A stretch of DNA of 64,000 nucleotides from Atopobium massiliense (GTDB lineage: Bacteria > Actinomycetota > Coriobacteriia > Coriobacteriales > Atopobiaceae). How positions within the stretch are numbered: position 1 is the first letter of the stretch; each line of letters begins with the position of its first letter. The translations under genes and the position numbers were made by a program. The notes beneath the pieces were generated by a model. It worked only from the letters and a program-made list of their open reading frames with translations. It ran no database searches and was not told where the DNA came from. This document shows, in pieces, positions 53,128 through 61,019 of this stretch. Where the stretch lies: assembly GCA_900343135.1 (NCBI GenBank), contig OPYK01000004.1, positions 1-64,000 on the forward strand. The letters are read 5' to 3'.

Positions 53128-53634
53128 TTATAGAGTAATCCAATATCTTCTTGTTGTAACATTTCCTCTCGGCACGCTATTTTTCACTTTGTTTTCCAAA
53201 ATTCCGCCATTATTTTCTATAACCTTTATTGATCCGATGTTGTCATCATCGCATGTAATCAAAACTTTCTGCAGATTCAAAGCCTCTTTACAATATGTAA
53301 GTGCCATAGAAAGCATTTTTGTTCCATAGCCCTTCATACATTCAGATTGCCTAATTTCGTACCCTATGTGACCACCATAGTTAATTAAAAAGGAATTTAA
53401 TTCATGCCTAATGTTAATTTCACCAATAAATTTTTCATTATCTATCAGCCAAAATGTAGTAGCTCTTACATAATTTGCAGGCAAATTTATACCATGCTCC
53501 ACATTATAAGAGCTCTCTACAATTGTCTCATAGTTTCTAAAACGTCTTTCTGCATTCGGCCTAAACATTTCATCTTCTTCATTTGCTTCTATATAGCTTT
53601 GGAGATATTTCTTATCTGGTCTAATTAATCTCAT
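53128..53634 (-). CDS. GNAT family N-acetyltransferase
   Basis: A 168-residue acetyltransferase. The region GHIGYEIRQSECMKGYGTKML contains the acetyl-CoA-binding pattern (Gln/Arg-x-x-Gly-x-Gly in degenerate form), and VLITCDDDNIGSIKVIENNGG is the common GNAT segment after it. The acceptor is unknown; the RRY-WIT ending resembles small-molecule or drug-modifying members. ATG 53634 follows AAGGAGAA. It is AT-rich, like its neighbours in the acquired segment. Confidence 0.87.
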   Translation of the reverse strand: MRLIRPDKKYLQSYIEANEEDEMFRPNAERRFRNYETIVESSYNVEHGINLPANYVRATTFWLIDNEKFIGEINIRHELNSFLINYGGHIGYEIRQSECMKGYGTKMLSMALTYCKEALNLQKVLITCDDDNIGSIKVIENNGGILENKVKNSVPRGNVTTRRYWITL

Positions 53635-53765
53635 AAGTTCTCCTTCTTCTAACTATGTAATTCTAGTAGGTATAGCTCTATTAACATTAGAATCCGTATT
53701 AGTCTGTTTAGTTTTCATGATATTGTAATAAAAAATACCACAATCCAATCTGCCCCTACCATTCA

Positions 53766-54410
53766 CTACTTATTACGAAGCAAACCAACTTTCAAAAATT
53801 CCTTATCTCCGATACGGAACTTTTTACTGTTAAACGCCATTCCCATAATTCTGCTAATAATATACTCATCAGTTATAAGCACGAAATACTGCTTATCTTT
53901 TTTATCTACCAAATAATACGAATCGGCTCCAAGAGTGGCAGCCGCTTTACTGACATCATATATGTCAAACAATGGCAATCCTCCAAGGAGTGTAGAAAAC
54001 CATCCAACAAAATTATCCACTATCTTCTCAGATGAACTGTTATAAGTCTTAACAACAGTTAGCATAGTGATTTTTGAATCAGGATATTCATCTAGGACAA
54101 TCCGCTCTTTGATTTTCGACTTCTTAATACTGCTCAACCTACCGTCGAAACCATATTTATTGAGATTAATAGGCTTCTTAGTAACAGAAAAATCAACGCT
54201 ATTGTTCTCATCCAAAAGATAATCAACACTCACGTTTAAAGCAGATGCAATACATTTCAGATTCTCGATATCTGGCATACCCCGATTCGTTTCCCATTTT
54301 GCTACAGCAGCACGAGATACCATCAACAATTCCGAAAGCTCCTCCTGCGTCATTCCAGCTTCCAGACGAGCCTTTCTAATTTTTTCTCCCAAAGATATAA
54401 CACTACTCAT
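53766..54410 (-). CDS. XRE-family transcriptional regulator
   Basis: A 214-residue protein. The first 65 residues are a classic helix-turn-helix: IRKARLEAGMTQEELSELL, then VSRAAVAKWETNRGMPD, and the second part IENLKCIASALNVSVDYLL. The C-terminal 140 residues form an alpha/beta domain I do not recognise; it may sense a signal. ATG 54410 follows GAAAGGAG. Its target is unknown. A 240-bp AT-rich spacer without visible genes separates it from the kinase fragment. Confidence 0.87.
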   Translation of the reverse strand: MSSVISLGEKIRKARLEAGMTQEELSELLMVSRAAVAKWETNRGMPDIENLKCIASALNVSVDYLLDENNSVDFSVTKKPINLNKYGFDGRLSSIKKSKIKERIVLDEYPDSKITMLTVVKTYNSSSEKIVDNFVGWFSTLLGGLPLFDIYDVSKAAATLGADSYYLVDKKDKQYFVLITDEYIISRIMGMAFNSKKFRIGDKEFLKVGLLRNK

Positions 54411-54652
54411 GACAAAACTCCTTTCAAATCACTTATTACACATCATGAAATTACTCGACGGATACCAAATTAGTATTGAAACATTTGATTTAGATGCCGT
54501 CTAATTACAAACTAACAAATAATTTACAACGGAAAAAGAAATAAGGTGAAACACTTTAGTTACCAACTGTAACAGCATAAGAATGCAAACAATGTAAGGA
54601 ACTTTTTTACGATTATTGCGACGGTTTGTTCCCCAAAACATGCGCAATTAAA

Positions 54653-54913
54653 TCAATACGCAACTAATGCGTTCTCTGGTGCAAAACTAGCGCGTTTAGC
54701 TTGGCTCACTGGAATGTAGAGTTTGACCATAAAACCACCGCGTGCGCCCGTGCCTATCTCAACTGTTCCGTTGTCGGCGCCCTCGGAAAGCGACACGGAT
54801 ACATAAATCGTGCAACCATCTTCATTGTGGCTCATGCTATTTTGAATAAGATTTGCAACTGCTCGCTTGAGTAAACCCTGGTCGACATTGCCGATGCAGG
54901 TTTCTGAATGCAT
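54653..54913 (-). pseudogene. Histidine kinase C-terminal fragment with internal deletion (copy A)
   Basis: The 86 codons match the ATPase domain of a sensor histidine kinase: the N box VANLIQNSMSHNEDGC and the final strand GTVEIGTGARGGFMVKLYIPVS. Compared with copy B at 58487, an in-frame stretch of about 87 codons is missing, including the G1 and G2 boxes, so it cannot bind ATP. The upstream (N-terminal) part of the kinase is absent; the sequence joins the transposase gene, whose end overlaps it in another frame. Confidence 0.8.
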
Positions 54914-55922
54914 TTATCAGTGTTTGCAGGTCTTTATTTCTAGGCATGCTCCTGAGTATCTCTGCAGGCTCTAGAGGGGCTTCTGTATGCATGTAACACC
55001 ACCAAAATACAGCTTTAATACGCCTTAGCTCACTCAATCCTCGATAGTTACGAAGCATTTCTCTTATAGGGGAATTTACTCCTCCTTCTATTCGATTGTT
55101 AAATTTAGAAAGCTCTCCTGAACGAGTCAGCTGAAGATCAAGGTAGGAAAATAAACTACCTTTTCTAAATGCACTAAAAATGGCACTTTGAGCTTTTCGT
55201 AGACGAACATGAGTAAATTGATACTTACCATCTATAAGGCTTTTCTCTTTAAGAAAATCTTGCCAAAACTCCGACCATTGGCACAATTTATCAAACCACC
55301 ACTTTGCTTGTTGAAGATTGTCAATATGCATAAGCTCATATGCAAGTCCAAGGAGCTCTCTACCTGCTTGAAGGCGAGGATGAGAAGTTAAATAGCGTTT
55401 TACTAGAGTGTACATATGAAACAAACAGCGCTGGTAAAGTGTGGTTGGCCATATGTTTTTAAGAGCTGTTTGAAAACCTGATCCACCATCAGCAACAACC
55501 ATATCAGGAGGAGCTATCCTTCTAAGAAGTGCCATATAAGCCACAGTGCTTTCTGATTCTGCAAGGTGCCAGGACAATACATACTCATCAGTGGTTGCGA
55601 TAAGGACCACAGTCTTTCTTGAAATGTAAATGCCGTCTATATAGATAACTCGATGTATTTCATCTACTAAAGGTGGCATAGGCCAAATGTCCCAAAACTT
55701 CGCCGTCTTCCTTCTAAAAGATCGGCCTTGACCTTGCATATCTCTTTGGAGTTGTTTACCTAGTAACCAGTCTAAGAAAAGTTTTAACTCTCTTGCTTGT
55801 AAGTCATATCTACGTGATTGCGAGCTTCCGCACTCAAGACATCTATATCGTTGCTTTCCAGCCTTTGTCTTGCCATTTTTTACCATCTTGTTACTACAAA
55901 CAGAACAAATATTGGCACTCAT
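54837..55922 (-). CDS. IS1249-like (IS256 group) transposase, copy A
   Basis: A 361-residue DDE transposase. The N-terminus has a zinc ribbon, CSVCSNKMV and YRCLECGSSQS. The catalytic core shows YIDGIYISRK (first Asp), MVVADGGSGFQ (second Asp) and the Glu region in FNNRIEGGVNSPIR, as in IS256/MULE-type enzymes. About the last 25 codons overlap the histidine kinase fragment in a different frame, so the natural 3' end of the gene was probably lost and the tail is borrowed. Copy B at 58932 differs at only two residues. ATG 55922 at the element's right side. Confidence 0.88.
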   Translation of the reverse strand: MSANICSVCSNKMVKNGKTKAGKQRYRCLECGSSQSRRYDLQARELKLFLDWLLGKQLQRDMQGQGRSFRRKTAKFWDIWPMPPLVDEIHRVIYIDGIYISRKTVVLIATTDEYVLSWHLAESESTVAYMALLRRIAPPDMVVADGGSGFQTALKNIWPTTLYQRCLFHMYTLVKRYLTSHPRLQAGRELLGLAYELMHIDNLQQAKWWFDKLCQWSEFWQDFLKEKSLIDGKYQFTHVRLRKAQSAIFSAFRKGSLFSYLDLQLTRSGELSKFNNRIEGGVNSPIREMLRNYRGLSELRRIKAVFWWCYMHTEAPLEPAEILRSMPRNKDLQTLINAFRNLHRQCRPGFTQASSCKSYSK

Positions 55923-56104
55923 AATCCACCACCTAAAACTAGTAATTTTTTCTCTAATTTAGATGGTTTTACCTGCTTATATGCTGATATTTTTACACAC
56001 TTTTTGTCCAGGTGAAAAAATGGATAATTTTGAATTGTTTACGAAAAATCGGCTGTTTACCTGGGCAAACAACCAATTTTATACACACTTTTTGTCCTAT
56101 AGCT
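54914..56104 (-). mobile_element. IS1249-like insertion element, copy A
   Basis: The homology shared with copy B runs from about 54672 through the transposase to 56104, where the two sequences part. The right end carries two ACACACTTTTTGTCC blocks (55995 and 56083), a likely end sequence. No matching left end is seen at the transposase/kinase junction, so the left border is set only where the kinase fragment begins. Confidence 0.7.
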
Positions 56105-56439
56105 TATTTTCCAATCTGGTACTTAAAAATAAAACAATTCTGGAACTTTATTCCATATCAGGTTTGCGATACTGTGTAAACGTAATGAAGTAGCAGAGCG
56201 CTTCACCCGCAAGAAACATTGCAAGCCGCGCGGCCTTTTGAGGCATCGCACCGAGGCACTTCGCAAGGAGCAACACGCACACCGCACCCGCGCAACGTGC
56301 ACCATCGCAAGGCTGCATCCGCGCAACGTGCACCATCGCAAGGCTGCACCCGCGCAACGTGCAATTCGCATACCGCAAGCTTGCAACCACACACCGAGGC
56401 ACACTGCTTCACACGTACCTTAATTGTGAGGAGTTTACC
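56105..56439. other. Spacer between IS copy A and aldehyde dehydrogenase, with a 31-bp triple repeat
   Basis: A 31-bp unit beginning GCGCAACGTGCACCATCGC occurs at 56290, 56321 and, partly, 56352. It lies about 60-150 bp before the aldehyde dehydrogenase start, where promoter and regulator sites are expected. No gene is credible in the spacer. Confidence 0.75.
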
Positions 56440-57924
56440 ATGAATGTACAACTGAAAGATACATATAACCTGTTTATCGGCGGAAAATTTGTTCCTGCGT
56501 CCGACGGAGCAACCTTTGAAACCACAAACCCCGCCACCGGCGAGCACCTGGCTTACGTTGCTGAAGCCACCAAAGAAGACGTTGACAGCGCTGTGAAAGC
56601 TGCATGGCGTGCGTTCCCCGCGTGGAAAAACACTTCCGTTGCCCAGCGCAGCGCCATCCTGAACAAAATTGCCGATGTTATTGACGCTAACAAGGAGCGC
56701 CTTGCAACCATCGAAACGCTCGACAACGGCAAGCCCATTCGCGAAACTATGAACATTGATATTCCGCTTTCGTCCGAGCATTTTCGCTTGTTTGCCAGCG
56801 CTGTTCAAACGCAGCAAGGCTCAAATAGGCTGATCGATGGCAATTTATTGAGTATCGTTATGCGCGAACCAATCGGTGTTGTCGGCCAAATTGTGCCGTG
56901 GAACTTCCCGTTTTTGATGGCCGCGTGGAAACTGGCGCCCGTCCTGGCGGCAGGCGACTGCACCGTGTTCAAAACCTCGTCCAGCACGCCGCTGAGCGTG
57001 ATTGTGCTGATGGAGCTTATCCAAGACATTGTTCCTGCTGGTGTTATCAACATCATTTCGGGGAAGGGCTCGAGTAGCGGTCAGTTCCTGCTTGACCACC
57101 CTGGCCTGCGCAAACTTGCGTTCACGGGTTCAACCAGTGTTGGCTACAACGTAGCGCGCGCTGCAGCCGACAAGCTTATTCCGGCAACGCTTGAGCTGGG
57201 TGGCAAGAGCGCGAACATTTTCTTCGACGATTGCAATATGAACCAGGCCATCGACGGCTTAATGCTGGGAATTCTGTTCAACCAAGGGCAAGTGTGCTGC
57301 GCTGGCTCGCGTGTGTTTGTGCAGGAAGGCATCTACGACGAGTTCGTGAAACGCGCAACGGAGCAGTTCAACCGCGTAATACAGGGCAACCCGCTTGATC
57401 CGAAAACGCAAATTGGCGCGCAAATCAATGAAGCGCAAATGAAGAAAATTGCGTCGTACATGGACATCGCACGCGAAGAGGGGGCTACGATTGCCGCAGG
57501 TGGCGCGCGTAATACCGAGGGCGATTTAGCGAAGGGCTGCTTCTTCAAGCCAACGCTGCTTACCAATGTAACGAACGATATGTGTGTCGCGCGTGAGGAG
57601 ATTTTTGGCCCTGTAGCTTCGATTATGAAGTTCAAGACCGAGGACGAAGTGGTGAAGCTTGCCAACGATTCCGACTATGGCTTGGGCGGTGCGGTTTGGA
57701 CGCGCGATATTACGCGCGCGCTGCGTGTGTCGCGTGCCATTGAAACCGGCCGCATGTGGGTAAACACCTACAACCAAGTGCCTGGCGGGGCGCCGTTTGG
57801 CGGCGTGAAGAAGTCGGGCATCGGCCGTGAAACCGACCTGTCGATTTTGGAAGCATATACGCAGGTGAAGAACATCATCATCAACCTGAGCGATGCGCCC
57901 AGTGGGTTTTATCCCGAGCACTAA
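56440..57924 (+). CDS. NAD(P)-dependent aldehyde dehydrogenase
   Basis: A 494-residue aldehyde dehydrogenase that oxidises an aldehyde to the acid in the cytoplasm. The cofactor region has VPWNFPFLMAAWKLAPVLAAG and FTGSTSVG, the general base Glu is in LELGGKSA and the catalytic Cys286 in GQVCCAGSR. Late motifs REEIFGPV and PFGGVKKSG are intact. The usual KPSEQTPLS reads KTSSSTPLS, losing the Glu that selects NAD, so NADP use is possible. ATG 56440 follows GTGAGGAG. Base composition is like the main chromosome. It lies between two direct copies of an IS/kinase-fragment segment. Confidence 0.93.
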   Translation: MNVQLKDTYNLFIGGKFVPASDGATFETTNPATGEHLAYVAEATKEDVDSAVKAAWRAFPAWKNTSVAQRSAILNKIADVIDANKERLATIETLDNGKPIRETMNIDIPLSSEHFRLFASAVQTQQGSNRLIDGNLLSIVMREPIGVVGQIVPWNFPFLMAAWKLAPVLAAGDCTVFKTSSSTPLSVIVLMELIQDIVPAGVINIISGKGSSSGQFLLDHPGLRKLAFTGSTSVGYNVARAAADKLIPATLELGGKSANIFFDDCNMNQAIDGLMLGILFNQGQVCCAGSRVFVQEGIYDEFVKRATEQFNRVIQGNPLDPKTQIGAQINEAQMKKIASYMDIAREEGATIAAGGARNTEGDLAKGCFFKPTLLTNVTNDMCVAREEIFGPVASIMKFKTEDEVVKLANDSDYGLGGAVWTRDITRALRVSRAIETGRMWVNTYNQVPGGAPFGGVKKSGIGRETDLSILEAYTQVKNIIINLSDAPSGFYPEH

Positions 57925-58486
57925 AGCGCGCCAGTCGCGCAAAACGCCTGCGTAAGCGCGCAACCGCGCATAACACGCAGGAAATCGGGGAGCGCCATGT
58001 GCCGCTGATGTGGGCATCTTATGTAGGTGTGGGTATGCTATACCAGCACATGCATGATGAGGGGAAGCGGCGCGTGGCATTCATATAGCGGCGCGTGGCA
58101 TTCATAATCAGAGAGAGTCGAAGCGCAGCATGCATGAATCCGCAACGCTATGCGGTGTGTGTGCTGCGTTTTTTATAGAACGGTGTACGATCACGGGTAC
58201 AGATTGTAACTGGACATACGGCTTGGGTGTGGCTGTCTAAAAAATGTCCGCATCCCCAATCATATTTTATCGTGGCAAAAATTGCAAAATTAGCAAAAAG
58301 TGTCACGATAACTCGGTTTTTGCGATATAACTAACCCATACGACAATGCGAAAAAGAGCTTGACTCGGGAGTGCGGACAAGAACTTGGATAGTTTGACAC
58401 TCGATACATGACATATCAATGTTCTTTTGCATGTTTTAGCCACTTAAGCATGAATGAGTTTACCTAACATCGCGAGAATGTAGTAA
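57925..58486. other. Spacer after aldehyde dehydrogenase with short repeats and a small inverted-repeat segment
   Basis: AGCGGCGCGTGGCATTCATA is duplicated at 58066-58085 and 58087-58106. A segment of 135 bp at 58245-58379 is bounded by TGTCCGCATCCCC and GGGAGTGCGGACA, an inverted pair. The right one continues into a sequence shared with 52335-52369. No gene is credible. Confidence 0.6.
58245..58379. repeat. 135-bp segment with 13-bp terminal inverted repeats
   Basis: TGTCCGCATCCCC at 58245 and GGGAGTGCGGACA ending 58379 pair at 11 of 13 positions. An inner pair, TATCGTGGCA with TGTCACGATA, is also present. It may be a small non-autonomous element or two IS ends facing each other. Confidence 0.55.
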
Positions 58487-59008
58487 TCATGCGTGTGTTG
58501 TGTTCTCTGGTGCAAAACTGGTGTGTTTAGCTTGACTCACTGGAATGTAGAGTTTGACCATAAAACCACCGCGTGCGCCCGTGCTGATCTCAACTGTTCC
58601 GTTGTGAGCGTTGATGATTTGTTGCACAATCAAAAGTCCTAGCCCGTGGCGTTGCTCAGTGATGCTGGTATCACAGATCATATAGTGCGGCGCATGTCTG
58701 AGAGCCTCGAGCGCCTCAGCGGAGGCGCCTATGCCGTCGTCTTCAACGCAGATGACGCAATTACGGGTATTGCTGGGGGCTGATGTGCCGCTGGCACCCG
58801 CAGAAACCGACGTGCCGCCGTTGCCCGCAGAAACTGATGTGCCGTTTCCCGCGGAGGTCAGCACGTTGCCGGCGCCCTCGGAAAGCGACACGGATACATA
58901 AATCGTGCAACCATCTTCATTGTGGCTCATGCTATTTTGAATAAGATTTGCAACTGCTCGCTTGAGTAAACCCTGGTCGACATTGCCGATGCAGGTGTCT
59001 GAATGCAT
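58487..59008 (-). pseudogene. Histidine kinase C-terminal fragment (copy B)
   Basis: The 173 codons encode a HATPase domain: N box VANLIQNSMSHNEDGC, G1 box EDDGIGAS and G2 box RHGLGLLIVQQIINAH. The sensor, dimerisation helix and phospho-His are missing; the 5' end joins IS copy B. Between N box and G1 box lies an unusual insertion of about 30 Gly/Ser/Thr/Ala residues in tandem units such as SAGNGGTSV. Copy A at 54653 has lost this insertion and both G boxes. Confidence 0.8.
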
Positions 59009-60017
59009 TTATCAGTGTTTGCAGGTCTTTATTTCTAGGCATGCTCCTGAGTATCTCTGCAGGCTCTAGAGGGGCTTCTGTATGCATGTAACACCACCAA
59101 AATACAGCTTTAATACGCCTTAGCTCACTCAATCCTCGATGGTTACGAAGCATTTCTCTTATAGGGGAATTTACTCCTCCTTCTATTCGATTGTTAAATT
59201 TAGAAAGCTCTCCTGAACGAGTCAGCTGAAGATCAAGGTAGGAAAATAAACTACCTTTTCTAAATGCACTAAAAATGGCACTTTGAGCTTTTCGTAGACG
59301 AACATGAGTAAATTGATACTTACCATCTATAAGGCTTTTCTCTTTAAGAAAATCTTGCCAAAACTCCGACCATTGGCACAATTTATCAAACCACCACTTT
59401 GCTTGTTGAAGATTGTCAATATGCATAAGCTCATATGCAAGTCCAAGGAGCTCTCTACCTGCTTGAAGGCGAGGATGAGAAGTTAAATAGCGTTTTACTA
59501 GAGTGTACATATGAAACAAACAGCGCTGGTAAAGTGTGGTTGGCCATATGTTTTTAAGAGCTGTTTGAAAACCTGATCCACCATCAGCAACAACCATATC
59601 AGGAGGAGCTATCCTTCTAAGAAGTGCCATATAAGCCACAGTGCTTTCTGATTCTGCAAGGTGCCAGGACAATACATACTCATCAGTGGTTGCGATAAGG
59701 ACCACAGTCTTTCTTGAAATGTAAATGCCGTCTATATAGATAACTCGATGTATTTCATCTACTAAAGGTGGCATAGGCCAAATGTCCCAAAACTTCGCCG
59801 TCTTCCTTCTAAAAGATCGGCCTTGACCTTGCATATCTCTTTGGAGTTGTTTACCTAGTAACCAGTCTAAGAAAAGTTTTAACTCTCTTGCTTGTAAGTC
59901 ATATCTACGTGATTGCGAGCTTCCGCACTCAAGACATCTATATCGTTGCTTTCCAGCCTTTGTCTTGCCATTTTTTACCATCTTGTTACTACAAACAGAA
60001 CAAATATTGGCACTCAT
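58932..60017 (-). CDS. IS1249-like (IS256 group) transposase, copy B
   Basis: A 361-residue transposase almost identical to that at 54837; I see two residue changes, Tyr to His in the RNYRGLSE region and Asn to His near INAFRNLH. The zinc ribbon and DDE core are intact. As in copy A, the last 25 or so codons overlap the kinase fragment, so both copies share the same unusual junction. Both lie on the - strand. Confidence 0.88.
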   Translation of the reverse strand: MSANICSVCSNKMVKNGKTKAGKQRYRCLECGSSQSRRYDLQARELKLFLDWLLGKQLQRDMQGQGRSFRRKTAKFWDIWPMPPLVDEIHRVIYIDGIYISRKTVVLIATTDEYVLSWHLAESESTVAYMALLRRIAPPDMVVADGGSGFQTALKNIWPTTLYQRCLFHMYTLVKRYLTSHPRLQAGRELLGLAYELMHIDNLQQAKWWFDKLCQWSEFWQDFLKEKSLIDGKYQFTHVRLRKAQSAIFSAFRKGSLFSYLDLQLTRSGELSKFNNRIEGGVNSPIREMLRNHRGLSELRRIKAVFWWCYMHTEAPLEPAEILRSMPRNKDLQTLINAFRHLHRQCRPGFTQASSCKSYSK

Positions 60018-60199
60018 AATCCACCACCTAAAACTAGTAATTTTTTCTCTAATTTAGATGGTTTTACCTGCTTATATGCTGATATTTTTACACACTTTTT
60101 GTCCAGGTGAAAAATTCGATTTTTTTGAATTGTTTACGAAAAATCGGCTGTTTACCTGGGCAAACAACCGATTTTATACACACTTTTTGTCCTATAGCT
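59009..60199 (-). mobile_element. IS1249-like insertion element, copy B
   Basis: Same content as copy A, with two ACACACTTTTTGTCC blocks near 60090 and 60178 and homology ending at 60199. A short stretch around 60114-60125 differs from copy A. A possible left end is GGACAAGAAC at 58376, which would place the kinase fragment inside the element; this is inference. Confidence 0.7.
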
Positions 60200-60254
60200 C
60201 CAACATGACGCTTAAAATAATGGTACAAATTTGAACTTTTGAACAAGCACACGT

Positions 60255-60288
60255 AAAAACGCACGTACGCGTGATGCATACGTGCGTT
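60255..60288 (-). terminator. Rho-independent terminator (- strand)
   Basis: AACGCACGTA (60259-60268) pairs with TACGTGCGTT (60279-60288); on the - strand the stem is followed by TTTTTA. It ends the zinc-ribbon protein gene at 60321. Confidence 0.85.
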
Positions 60289-60320
60289 ATAACCACATTC
60301 TTGCTCCATTGGCACAGCGA

Positions 60321-60755
60321 CTATTGCTGAATACGCGTGCGGCAGTACGGACACACTTTCCAATCGGCATTAAGCGGACGGTGACACGTGGGGCACACGT
60401 TACGTACCTGCGTGTTGCACAGCGGGCACACTACAAAATCACGGTCGATAGGAGCTCCACACTTGGGGCAAATGCCATAGTGCGAAAGCTGGTGTTCGCG
60501 AAGTGCGATATCAAGATCTTGCTCTTCTCTATCAATAAGATATGAACCGGGGCGCAAAATTACATAGGCTAAAATACCAACAATGGGCACAACCGAAACG
60601 AGCGCCCACAGCCACCAGGGCTCCGCACCGCGGCGTTGTGCATCGCGAATAACATAAATAATTGAAAGTAAGTAAATAACTACAACACACAAAACCATAA
60701 GGTAGAGCACCATGCGCACCTCAGGAGTTATAATTTGGTCGAGAAGTTCGGACAT
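60321..60755 (-). CDS. Membrane protein with double zinc ribbon
   Basis: A 144-residue protein. Two membrane helices (about residues 15-35 and 48-68) flank the basic loop RDAQRRGAEPWW, a pattern like the PLDc_N/cardiolipin-synthase N-terminal module. The C-terminal third has four CxxC pairs: CPKCG, CPLCN, CPTCH and CPYCR, which form two zinc ribbons in the cytoplasm. The role is unknown. ATG 60755 follows AAGGAG. The gene has its own terminator and is probably independent of the folate genes. Confidence 0.82.
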   Translation of the reverse strand: MSELLDQIITPEVRMVLYLMVLCVVVIYLLSIIYVIRDAQRRGAEPWWLWALVSVVPIVGILAYVILRPGSYLIDREEQDLDIALREHQLSHYGICPKCGAPIDRDFVVCPLCNTQVRNVCPTCHRPLNADWKVCPYCRTRIQQ

Positions 60756-61019
60756 ATAGCTGCTAGCTCCTTATCATCATCTAACGGTTGTTTTGCTACT
60801 CACATGCCTTACGCACAGCGCGAAAAACATGCAGACAGCTGCGCGGACGCTTGGCTGTCAAGAGAAGAATAGCTATAGTATAGCGTCTTTACCAATAATT
60901 TGCCGCGTAAAATTATCTTAGCTGTGTACCTGCAATTATATGGACATACGCGCACAAAATACACACCTGGAGTACATCCGCACACCAAGTGAGCACGTAG
61001 TGCAGCCGAACGGTGCATG

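Noticed and set aside
57526-58080. 184-codon frame opposite the end of the aldehyde dehydrogenase
   Set aside because: Antisense shadow of a well-supported gene, with no family resemblance.
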